Below, piece after piece: positions 6,076-13,154 of a DNA stretch of 27,481 nucleotides. The translations under genes were made by a program, and so were the position numbers. Position 1 is the first letter of the stretch; every line of letters begins with the position of its first letter. Source of the stretch: a virus. The notes under the pieces were generated by a model that was not told the DNA's origin, did no database searches, and was given only the letters and a program-made list of their open reading frames with translations. Location: IMG/VR virus record IMGVR_UViG_3300011997_000012, positions 1-27,481 of that record, one strand, 5' to 3'.

Positions 6076-7519
6076 TCAAGTACAAATTGAGAGAGCAAGG
6101 CGTAACTTCTATTACTTCTGTGTATATATGGACTCGTTATTCTTTACTATCGGCAAACCCCATCTTAAACTTATAGCAGATGCCTTCCAAGAGGTAGCAG
6201 ACGGCAAGGTGATAGAACTAGCCGTGTCAATGCCACCAAGGGCAGGAAAGAGTTATATAACGTCTCTCTTCTGTGCTTGGATGTTAGGACGTAATCCGGA
6301 CGGTAGCATAATGAGAAACTGTTACGCTGCCAAGTTAGCGGAGAAGTTTTCCAAAGACATAAGAGACGGCATCATGCCAAATGAGAAGTATAAGAAGGTC
6401 TTCCCTGACATTACTGTCAAGGGTGCTATAGATAACTGGATGATCAATAAGAACACCCAGCCAGCCTACTTCTGCGCTGGTGTAGGTGGACCTATTACAG
6501 GATTTGGATGTAAGACCTTAGCTATTCTCGACGATGGACTTAAGAACATTGAGGAAGCATTATCCGAGACAGTCATAGACAACGTATGGAACTGGTACAC
6601 CTCAACGCATATGTCACGTTTAGAGAGCGGTTGTCCTGAGATACACATAGCTACAAGGTGGACCCGCAAGGATCCTATAGGCAGGCTCACAGATGTAGAG
6701 AGCGAAGCATATAAGCCAGGTATGAAGGTTATCAACATACCTGCACTTAACTCAGATGGAGAGACGTTCTGTCCAGAGATTAAGACAACAGCAGAGTATC
6801 ACTCACTACGTAAGATCACAGAGGACTTCATTTGGGAAGCAGAGTTCATGCAACACCCCATTGAGTCTAAAGGCTTGTTGTATCCTATAGAAGAGCTTAA
6901 TAGATTCACTATGGCAGACATAGCAACCAAGACACCGGATGCCATAGTAGGCTTTACTGATACAGCTGATAAGGGAGATGATTATCTTTGTTCTTTGATA
7001 GGAAAGCGCTTTGGCGAGCACACCTATATAACGAATGTGGTCTTTACGCAAGATGGCGTAGAAGTGACAGAGCCATTAGTAGCACAGCAGATCATAGATA
7101 CAAAGACACAGATCATGCAGATAGAGAGCAACAACGGTGGTTACCAGTACAGCCGCAACGTAGCGAATCTGATAGATAAGAAGAGCTATTGTTCAGTCAT
7201 AACATGCAATGCCACGACAAACAAAGAGACTCGCATACTTATGTGCGCTGGGTACAACAAAGAGTATATGTGCTTCCGTAAAGACTACGAGATAGGATCT
7301 GATTACGACAAGTTCATGCGCCAGCTAACAAGCTATGTTAAGATGGGCAAGAACAAGCATGATGACGGCGCCGATAGTTTAACTGGCTTAGGTAACTACA
7401 TGAGAGCTAACCTAATGATTAAGCCTATTGAAGTAGATCCGGAGTCAGAACAGGGACGATATAATAAGATGATCAATGATCTAGGCAGGGAGATGCCGAA
7501 AGAGTTCTGGGCATGGTAG
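6041..7519 (+). CDS. terL: Terminase large subunit
   Basis: ATP-driven DNA-packaging motor and headful or site-specific nuclease. Walker A is MPPRAGKS (residues 64-71), Walker B with catalytic acid is AILDDG (161-166), and the adjacent coupling region follows. The RNase H-like nuclease has D307 in GFTDTADKGDDY and D441/D442/D445 in HDDGADS. Length (492 aa) is normal. The only in-frame start before a stop at 6032 is TTG 6041, which has a poor ribosome site and overlaps the small subunit gene, so translation is probably coupled; a later start would cut the N-terminus. Confidence 0.93.
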   Translation: MNKSSRSIPTLDQVQIERARRNFYYFCVYMDSLFFTIGKPHLKLIADAFQEVADGKVIELAVSMPPRAGKSYITSLFCAWMLGRNPDGSIMRNCYAAKLAEKFSKDIRDGIMPNEKYKKVFPDITVKGAIDNWMINKNTQPAYFCAGVGGPITGFGCKTLAILDDGLKNIEEALSETVIDNVWNWYTSTHMSRLESGCPEIHIATRWTRKDPIGRLTDVESEAYKPGMKVINIPALNSDGETFCPEIKTTAEYHSLRKITEDFIWEAEFMQHPIESKGLLYPIEELNRFTMADIATKTPDAIVGFTDTADKGDDYLCSLIGKRFGEHTYITNVVFTQDGVEVTEPLVAQQIIDTKTQIMQIESNNGGYQYSRNVANLIDKKSYCSVITCNATTNKETRILMCAGYNKEYMCFRKDYEIGSDYDKFMRQLTSYVKMGKNKHDDGADSLTGLGNYMRANLMIKPIEVDPESEQGRYNKMINDLGREMPKEFWAW

Positions 7520-7536
7520 TAAAAGGTATATAGCAT

Positions 7537-7658
7537 TTATGGTACGTTCTATAAATCATTAATGAGCCTTATGGTACACATAGCGAACCCTGAGAACCTT
7601 GGTATTACTACATTCTCATAATGCCTATAAGCGTACCGAATGGTGTACCTTATAGAAC
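7537..7658 (+). ncRNA. Structured gap between large terminase and next gene
   Basis: GTTCTATAA (7546-7554) pairs with TTATAGAAC (7650-7658), and GGTACAC (7573-7579) pairs with GTGTACC (7643-7649); the two right arms are contiguous. Inside, TGAGAA (7591-7596) pairs with TTCTCA (7613-7618), and TCATTAATGA (7556-7565) is self-complementary. GGTACG (7541-7546) could instead pair with CGTACC (7632-7637). No T-run follows, so it is not a simple terminator. No known RNA family was recognised. Confidence 0.5.
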
Positions 7659-7685
7659 TATCTCAAACAGAAAGGCGACGAACAA

Positions 7686-7904
7686 ATGATTATATACAAT
7701 ATACTAGCAGGAATCGGCATCATGTCGGTTCTTTTTCTATGCCTTTATATAGCTTACACAATAGGTCATAGACACGCCAAGAAGTCACTTGCAGACAAAC
7801 GCACAGAGCAAGAAGAACTAGAGCTTGAACGACAACGTAAAGGATTTGACAACATCATGAACTTTGATATGGACGTTGCACTAGGAAGGAGGGGTAATAA
7901 GTGA
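7686..7904 (+). CDS. Small membrane protein upstream of portal
   Basis: One N-terminal transmembrane helix (about residues 3-27, NILAGIGIMSVLFLCLYIAY), then a basic patch (GHRHAKKS) and a charged helix (TEQEELELERQRKGF), so the C-terminus is likely cytoplasmic. Its stop overlaps the portal GTG (GTGA). The ribosome site AAAGGCG is mediocre. It is not a classical holin by size or topology; function unknown. Confidence 0.65.
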   Translation: MIIYNILAGIGIMSVLFLCLYIAYTIGHRHAKKSLADKRTEQEELELERQRKGFDNIMNFDMDVALGRRGNK

Positions 7905-9772
7905 GCTACGATCATACAGACGACTGGCAGAAGCTATTAGATGGACGCAAGTACAACAACACGCTAGAGCCTCCTTACAATGACATGGTCAACCTTAACA
8001 TTGACTTTATCAACGACCAACAATGGAAGAACGTCGAGAACAACGGTATACCAACTCCTGTGTTCAACATCATGAAGAGAGCAGAAACGTTCTTTGTTGC
8101 TTCTATTACATCATCTAAGACGGCTATCAAGCTTGAACCTCTTGAATATGCAGAAGAAGAAGAGCAACAAACACCAGAGATGCAGGATCAACAACATGCT
8201 TCTGATATAGCGACTGGAGAGATTGAGAACCTATTTGAGAAGTTCAAAATGGACAACATGATTCGTGATGCCCTATTCAAAGCATCTCGCATGGGTGACG
8301 TTTACTTTCATGGATACTTTGACATGAAGAAGAAACCTTATGGTGGTATGTTTGGCAATGTCGAAGGTGAGATATGCGGTGAACTAGTAAATGGAACAAA
8401 CATATTCCTTGGTAATCCCAACAACCCTATCATAGATAAGTACACACAACCTTACGTCTTAGTAACCGGAAGGGACATGGTCAAGAACTTACAAAGAGAA
8501 GCACAGCAGTACAAGAACTCTCAAGAAGCCGACAAGATCACCTCAGATAGCAACTGGCAGTATGAAGCTGGCGAGATGGCTAAGGTAGAAATACTCAGTG
8601 ATAACGGCAAGTCTTCGGGTAAGGCGTTATATGTAATCTGTTACACCTATGATGCTGATAAGGATACTATCATGGCTTCTAAATGCACTGAGGGTGCTTA
8701 TATGTATAAGGATGTAGACCTTGGGCTTAGCGACTACCCAGTGGCCGGGCTATGCTGGGAGAAGCAAGAGAACCAATACCATGGTAGAGCGTTATGTTCC
8801 GGAATTATCCCCAATCAAATCTACATTAATAGGCAATTCGCTATGGTTATGTACCATCTAATGAACGCAGCGTTCCCCAAGCTCATCTATAACGCAGACA
8901 GATTACCAGAACCCACTAACAGGGTGGCTTCCGCAATCGGTGTTCGCGGTGTAACCCCTGGCGAAAGCATAATGAACTATGTAGGCCAGCTTAACCCTGG
9001 TGTTATGTCGGGCGAGATTATCAAGGTCATTGACATGGCCATTGCTTATACAAAAGAGATGCTGGGTATCAATGACGCAGCACTAGGTAACATCAATCCA
9101 GAGCAAGCCAGCGGTACCGCCATTGCATCAACGGTTAGGCAGGCAGCCATCCCCCTAGAAAACACCAGAGCTAATCTGTATGGATGGCTAGAGGACATTG
9201 CCCGCATTTTGATAGACATGATGGGCACAAACTACGGTACAAGACCTATTATTATTAAATCAAAAGGGATAAGACAAAAAGTCGACTTTGACTTCTCCAC
9301 GCTTAAACATCTTTGGTTGAATATCAAGTGTGACGTTGGGCCTAGTAGCTACTATTCGGAAATTGCCCAAGTTCAGATGATGGATACACTCCTTTCTATG
9401 AAGAATCCACTGTTCACTATGATAGATTACTTGGAAAACTTGCCGGAGAACTACAAGAATGAAGACCTCATTGAGCGAGTTAAGGAGAACCTACAAAAGC
9501 AAATGCAAATGCAGGAGCAACAGATAGCGCAACAAGGACAGATACAAACACAACAGGACCAACAGGGTCAAGACCAGCAGTTGCAGCAAGATCAACAGAT
9601 TCAGGAACAGCAGTTGCAGCAACAAGATGATCAGTCAAAAGAAGCTGATTTCTACGATAGCTTGCCACCACAAACACAACAACAGATTAAACAGCTACCT
9701 GCAGAGTCACAGCAGAAGGCACTCATGCAGTTAATGCAATCTGGTATTAAACAAAGCATGCAACCGCAATAA
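7901..9772 (+). CDS. Portal protein
   Basis: Forms the ring at the capsid vertex through which DNA is packaged and released. Support: position right after the terminase genes, size (623 aa), an N-terminus of the type seen in podovirus-like portals (INDQQWKNV, PVFNIMKRAETFFVASI), and a long helical C-terminus. GTG 7901 has AAGGAGGGG 6 bases upstream. Residues from about 525 to 620 are extremely glutamine-rich (for example QTQQDQQGQDQQLQQDQQ), which may form a helical barrel or a disordered tail inside the head. The subfamily cannot be fixed by eye. Confidence 0.85.
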   Translation: MSYDHTDDWQKLLDGRKYNNTLEPPYNDMVNLNIDFINDQQWKNVENNGIPTPVFNIMKRAETFFVASITSSKTAIKLEPLEYAEEEEQQTPEMQDQQHASDIATGEIENLFEKFKMDNMIRDALFKASRMGDVYFHGYFDMKKKPYGGMFGNVEGEICGELVNGTNIFLGNPNNPIIDKYTQPYVLVTGRDMVKNLQREAQQYKNSQEADKITSDSNWQYEAGEMAKVEILSDNGKSSGKALYVICYTYDADKDTIMASKCTEGAYMYKDVDLGLSDYPVAGLCWEKQENQYHGRALCSGIIPNQIYINRQFAMVMYHLMNAAFPKLIYNADRLPEPTNRVASAIGVRGVTPGESIMNYVGQLNPGVMSGEIIKVIDMAIAYTKEMLGINDAALGNINPEQASGTAIASTVRQAAIPLENTRANLYGWLEDIARILIDMMGTNYGTRPIIIKSKGIRQKVDFDFSTLKHLWLNIKCDVGPSSYYSEIAQVQMMDTLLSMKNPLFTMIDYLENLPENYKNEDLIERVKENLQKQMQMQEQQIAQQGQIQTQQDQQGQDQQLQQDQQIQEQQLQQQDDQSKEADFYDSLPPQTQQQIKQLPAESQQKALMQLMQSGIKQSMQPQ

Positions 9773-9793
9773 CAACTCAACATGATAGCTTAC

Positions 9794-9823
9794 GACAGGT
9801 CGTTTGAAACGTCCTGTCTTTAT
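9794..9823 (+). terminator. Weak terminator or attenuator between portal and scaffold
   Basis: GACAGG (9794-9799) pairs with CCTGTC (9813-9818). After a T-T mismatch, CGT pairs with ACG around a short loop, and TTTATATAT follows. The short T-run suggests partial termination or an RNA-processing site adjusting head-gene dosage. Confidence 0.5.
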
Positions 9824-9879
9824 ATATGCCCAATAGTAAGCAAAAGATTTGCCTCACCAAGGCAGAAAGAAGGACCTAT

Positions 9880-10680
9880 ATGTTTAATTTTACTTTGTTT
9901 AAGTCACCATGCTTAAACGCAGACGATGCCATCGGCGGAGGTTCGGACGACTTTAGTGATGTTGTGTTTGATTTAGAGCCAGAGACATCCGAGACAGTTG
10001 AACCAGAAGCCACAGAGGAAGCTCCTGTAGAAGCAGAGGATACCAAACCAGCAGAAGCAGAGGCAACCGAAACACCAGCTTATATGAAACTGAAATATAA
10101 CCATGAAGAGAGAGATTATACAGAGGAAGAAATAAAGACCCTTTCTCAAAAAGGCCTTAACTATGAAAAAGTTTTCGAGAAATTACAAGCTGCAGAAGCA
10201 GACCCAAGACTAGCACAACACAGTAAATTTAAAGCGATTGCTGATAGCTACGGCATGAGCGAAGACGATTATATAACAGCATTGCAAGAACAATATTTCG
10301 ACAGCGCAGCAGAGAAGCAAGGGCTTACACCTGCACAAGTTAAGCGCGACTATGAACTAAGCACGAGGGAAAAGGCACAAACACAGCGAGAGCAGGCTAA
10401 CACAGCAGCACAACAGTCTGACCGCATGTATAACAACTTTAACGCCAACTTCCCGGATATTAAGCCAGAGTCAATCAAGCCTGAGACATGGGCAAGAGTA
10501 GAGGCCGGAATGGATCTCTCACAATCATACGGTATGCAACAAAACCAAGAACTTATGGCAGAGATGAAAGTATTAAAACAAAACGCAGAAAACTCGAAAC
10601 GTGCTCCTGTCGGCGGTGTAACTGGTCATGGATCAGATACAGCTAAGGCAGATAAGATGTTCGAGGGCTTTGACGAATAA
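9880..10680 (+). CDS. Capsid scaffolding protein
   Basis: Guides capsid assembly and then leaves the head. It lies between portal and capsid, is acidic at the N-terminus (repeated EPE/EAE/EAP, about residues 30-72), and has the typical segment MKLKYNHEERDYTEEEIKTL followed by SQKGLNYEKVFEKLQ. The rest is helical and rich in Q and E, ending AKADKMFEGFDE. ATG 9880 (MFNFTLF) is preferred, since GAAGG lies just upstream; a frame from 9826 starts directly after the terminator-like hairpin with no ribosome site. Length is 266 aa. Confidence 0.75.
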   Translation: MFNFTLFKSPCLNADDAIGGGSDDFSDVVFDLEPETSETVEPEATEEAPVEAEDTKPAEAEATETPAYMKLKYNHEERDYTEEEIKTLSQKGLNYEKVFEKLQAAEADPRLAQHSKFKAIADSYGMSEDDYITALQEQYFDSAAEKQGLTPAQVKRDYELSTREKAQTQREQANTAAQQSDRMYNNFNANFPDIKPESIKPETWARVEAGMDLSQSYGMQQNQELMAEMKVLKQNAENSKRAPVGGVTGHGSDTAKADKMFEGFDE

Positions 10681-10694
10681 GGAGTGTATTTTAA

Positions 10695-11438
10695 ATGGCT
10701 ATTAACTATGCATCAAAATTCGATTCTAAGGTAGTAGAACGATTTCAGCTTAAATCTTTAACAGAGGCAGCAGTCAACTCAGACTATGTATGGTCTGGTG
10801 TATCCACAGTAAACGCTTACAGCTACCCTACAACCGCGCTCAGTGACTACACATTAACAGGCGCAGCACGTTACGGAGTTGCAGCAGAACAACAAAACAC
10901 AGTGCAAACCATGACCGTAGCCAAGGACCGATCTGCTACGATCACAGCAGATCGCAAGACTTTAGATGATACTAATTCTACTGCACAAGGTAACAAGATC
11001 TTATCCAGACAGATGAACGAGATTTATATCCCGGAAATTGACACTTATCGGATCGGCGTTATGTCAGCAGCAGCTATAACAAACGCAGCTACTACTACAC
11101 TTGCCATTACTGCAGCTAATGCATACTCCAGCTTCTTAACAGCACAAGAGTTCTTAGGTAATGCTAAAGTTCCAGTCGAAGGGCGTATTGCATTTTGTAC
11201 CTATGCCTTCTATTCCTTCCTCAAGAAAGACTCTAGCTTTGTCCTTGCTTCTGACGTCGCAATGAATCAACGTATTAACGGCATGATGATTATGGTTGAT
11301 GGCGTTAAGATTGTTCCAGTGCCTTCTTCGTACATGCCTGCTACCGTAGCATTTGTATTATGTCACCCTACCGTAACCGTCGGGGTGAAGAAACTCGAAG
11401 ACTATAAAATCCATGATAATCCTCCTGGGATTTCCGGT
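10695..11438 (+). CDS. Major capsid protein, exon 1
   Basis: First 248 codons of the head protein, beginning MAINYASKFDSKVVERFQLK and ending at GISG. Read straight on, the frame stops after 5 more residues at 11456, losing the C-terminal YDAFVL segment expected after NPPGISG. That segment is found at 12833. The exon ends with CCGGT at 11438, a codon boundary. AAGGAG lies 10 bases before the ATG. The position after portal and scaffold, and the motif SDYVWSGVSTVNAYSYPTTA, fit a capsid protein. The spliced protein would have 276 residues. Confidence 0.88.
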
Positions 11439-11510
11439 AGACTGTATGCCGCCTAGTAGAGCAATCTACTAGTGATAATTGGGCAATATCGGTGAACGCT
11501 GTACAAACTA

Positions 11511-11539
11511 TTTACAAAGTACCAAAAGCATAGTATAAT
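11511..11539 (+). promoter_or_regulatory. Sigma-A promoter inside the intron, for the HNH gene
   Basis: TTTACA (11511-11516) and TATAAT (11534-11539) are separated by exactly 17 bases. Transcription would start near 11546, upstream of the ribosome site GAGGTG at 11559. This gives the homing gene its own expression, independent of the capsid transcript. Confidence 0.75.
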
Positions 11540-11557
11540 AGACATATGAATACTATG
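11529..11557 (+). promoter_or_regulatory. Hairpin that could block HNH translation in read-through RNA
   Basis: CATAGTAT (11529-11536) pairs with ATACTATG (11550-11557) around a 13-base loop. The right arm ends directly before GAGGTG (11559-11564). The left arm overlaps the -10 box, so RNA started at the intron promoter would lack it and be freely translated, while capsid read-through RNA would fold. Phage T4 td/I-TevI uses this logic. Confidence 0.6.
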
Positions 11558-11571
11558 TGAGGTGTTTGAAT

Positions 11572-12699
11572 GTGAATAAGAAGTGGGATTTATCAAAGGT
11601 TAGTGAACTGTTTAAATCTAGACAATGTACTCTTACTAGTAGTGAATACACAAACACAAAACACAAACTTAAATATATTGCTAGTTGCGGCCATGAACAT
11701 GAAATAACACTAGACAATTTCAGGGCAGGCAAAGGTGATGTGTGTAAGAAGTGTAGATATGTATCAATCGGAGATAAACAGAGCTTAAGTCAAGCATTAG
11801 TCGCTGATTATTTTAAGGAACATGGTTGTATATTGATTGGAAAGTATACAAAAAATAACCTTAAGGTAGAATATATTGCGCAATGCGGACATAAGAACAA
11901 AGTCTCTTTTGGCAAGTTTCAACAGGGCATTGGAAGAACATGCTTAAGGTGTAGCAAGGCTGTTCGGTATGAATATGAATATGTATTCGATAGCTTTGTA
12001 AACGAAGAATGTTACTTGCTGGAGACTGAGTATATAAACTGTAGAACTCCAATGAAATATATAGCTAAGTGTGGTCATGAAGCTTATACAACATTTGATA
12101 TGTTTAAGAATTCAAAGAGTATAAGTAAGAAATGTGCTAAGTGTCAAGACTCTAATAGTTACACCTATGAAGACATAAAGGTGTTACTTGAAAAGGAAAA
12201 ATGCACATTACTTAGTAAAGAATATATTGTTGGTGTACCTTTAGAATACGTTGCACAGTGCGGGCACATAAAACACACACAGCTTCTTAAGTTCAACCAA
12301 GGACAAGGAAGAATGTGTAGTAAGTGCGCTAGACCTAAGGGAGAACAACACCATAGATACAATAGTTCGTTAACTGATGAAGATCGTTTCAAGAACCGTG
12401 ATTTATGGGAATCAAAACAATGGAGAATCGCAGTATATGACAAAGATAAATACACTTGTCAGAAATGCGGAGATAGCAAAGGCAACAACCTAAACGCTCA
12501 TCATATAAGCGGATGGAACATCGATAAAGATAAACGTTTTGATGTGAGCAATGGTATAACACTTTGCAAGGAATGCCATAATGATTTTCATGTAAGAAAC
12601 GGTTATGGAAACAATACAGAATCCCAATTCTTAAAATGGTTTGATGCCAATACCGAGATAAAGCACATTGTAAAAGATGTGGCTCATCGTAACGCGTAG
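11572..12699 (+). CDS. Intron-encoded HNH homing endonuclease with four zinc-finger-like repeats
   Basis: Probably cuts intronless capsid alleles so the intron can spread. Four tandem units of about 60 residues precede the nuclease. Each has the form C-x(10-16)-YIA-x-CGH...F-x(2)G...C-x2-C, with CGH at roughly residues 39, 105, 167 and 231; they probably bind zinc and read DNA. The C-terminal HNH domain has YTCQKCGDSKGNNLNAHHIS, then NGITLCKECHNDFH. GTG 11572 is chosen because GAGGTG (11559-11564) is 7 bases upstream; GTG 11557 lies before that site. The gene is entirely inside the intron. Family assignment is firm; the target site is inferred. Confidence 0.9.
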   Translation: MNKKWDLSKVSELFKSRQCTLTSSEYTNTKHKLKYIASCGHEHEITLDNFRAGKGDVCKKCRYVSIGDKQSLSQALVADYFKEHGCILIGKYTKNNLKVEYIAQCGHKNKVSFGKFQQGIGRTCLRCSKAVRYEYEYVFDSFVNEECYLLETEYINCRTPMKYIAKCGHEAYTTFDMFKNSKSISKKCAKCQDSNSYTYEDIKVLLEKEKCTLLSKEYIVGVPLEYVAQCGHIKHTQLLKFNQGQGRMCSKCARPKGEQHHRYNSSLTDEDRFKNRDLWESKQWRIAVYDKDKYTCQKCGDSKGNNLNAHHISGWNIDKDKRFDVSNGITLCKECHNDFHVRNGYGNNTESQFLKWFDANTEIKHIVKDVAHRNA

Positions 12700-12832
12700 G
12701 AGACGAAACTGTCTAACGACAGAATGTAATTCTCCCATGAGTGCCCGACAACCCACAGGGTTGAAAATGTACGCTGAACTTTAAGGAAACTTAAAGAAGT
12801 AGAGGATAAAAAGCCTTTACGATAACATTTTG

Positions 12833-12919
12833 ATACAGATCGATATGCGCATGCGTTACGACGCGTTCGTCTTAACGGCTAAAGTGAACGGCCTTTATTC
12901 ATGGAAAATCGCCATCTAA
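12833..12919 (+). CDS. Major capsid protein, exon 2
   Basis: Last 28 codons of the capsid protein, beginning IQIDMRMRYDAFVLTAKVNG and ending WKIAI. The (R)YDAFVL..K..G(I/L)Y pattern is the C-terminal end usual in this kind of capsid protein after NPPGxSG. The spacing from SG to YDAF across the junction (8 residues) matches my recollection of uninterrupted homologues. The segment has no start codon or ribosome site of its own, so it is only meaningful after splicing to exon 1. Confidence 0.82.
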   Translation: MQIDMRMRYDAFVLTAKVNGLYSWKIAI

Positions 12920-12954
12920 GTATCAATTAATAATCATTATAAGGGTGATAGCCT

Positions 12955-13077
12955 ATGAAATTTGTTAAGACAATTAATTCCAAACAAGTAATAGTCGAAG
13001 AGAAAAATCCAAACCACCACAGCATATGGATTAATCACGGATTCACAGAACACAAAGTAGCGCTTAAAAAGAAGTAA
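12955..13077 (+). CDS. Small hypothetical protein (40 aa)
   Basis: MKFVKTINSKQVIVEEKNPN followed by HHSIWINHGFTEHKVALKKK. AAGGGTG lies about 8 bases upstream of the ATG. It is the last gene before a strong terminator, following the capsid. It could be a tiny head decoration or regulatory protein, but nothing in it is diagnostic. Confidence 0.6.
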   Translation: MKFVKTINSKQVIVEEKNPNHHSIWINHGFTEHKVALKKK

Positions 13078-13094
13078 CTGCTTACTCACCATGC

Positions 13095-13127
13095 GAGCAG
13101 GGGACTAATATCCTCTGCTCTTTTTTT
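13095..13127 (+). terminator. Rho-independent terminator after the head genes
   Basis: GAGCAGGGGA (13095-13104) pairs with TCCTCTGCTC (13111-13120) with one wobble, followed by seven T (13121-13127). It separates head genes from tail genes. No promoter is obvious before the tail genes, so it may be leaky or antiterminated. Confidence 0.9.
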
Positions 13128-13154
13128 ATGTAGATTTATAAGGAAGGTGAAAGA

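Larger units (their letters stand above)
11439..12832 (+). ncRNA. Group I-like intron in the capsid gene, with HNH gene inside
   Basis: Boundaries come from pairing and frame. Exon CGGT (11435-11438) pairs with GCCG (11448-11451), giving the U-G pair at the 5' splice site (P1). CTGTAT (11442-11447) pairs with exon 2 ATACAG (12833-12838), giving P10. The last intron base is G (12832). Other helices: an 8-pair hairpin with GCAA loop (11453-11472), CTGTC/GACAG (12709-12722), AACCC/GGGTT (12750-12762), CTTTAAG-GAAA-CTTAAAG (12779-12796) and possible GGGCA (11481)/TGCCC (12742). The P7 core was not assigned by eye. Removing 1394 bases restores the capsid frame. Confidence 0.85.

Noticed and set aside
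9480-9677. CAA/CAG-rich stretch as a DNA repeat array or CRISPR-like element
   Set aside because: It is in frame and encodes the glutamine-rich tail of the portal protein; there is no regular repeat-spacer spacing.
11439-11456. The in-frame continuation of the capsid gene to the stop at 11456
   Set aside because: It gives a truncated capsid ending RLYAA and leaves the orphan YDAFVL segment at 12833 unexplained; the pairing evidence puts these bases inside an intron.
11439-12832. Group II intron or insertion sequence in the capsid gene
   Set aside because: No domain V-like hairpin, reverse transcriptase, transposase, terminal inverted repeats or target duplication was seen, while group I splice-site pairings fit exactly.
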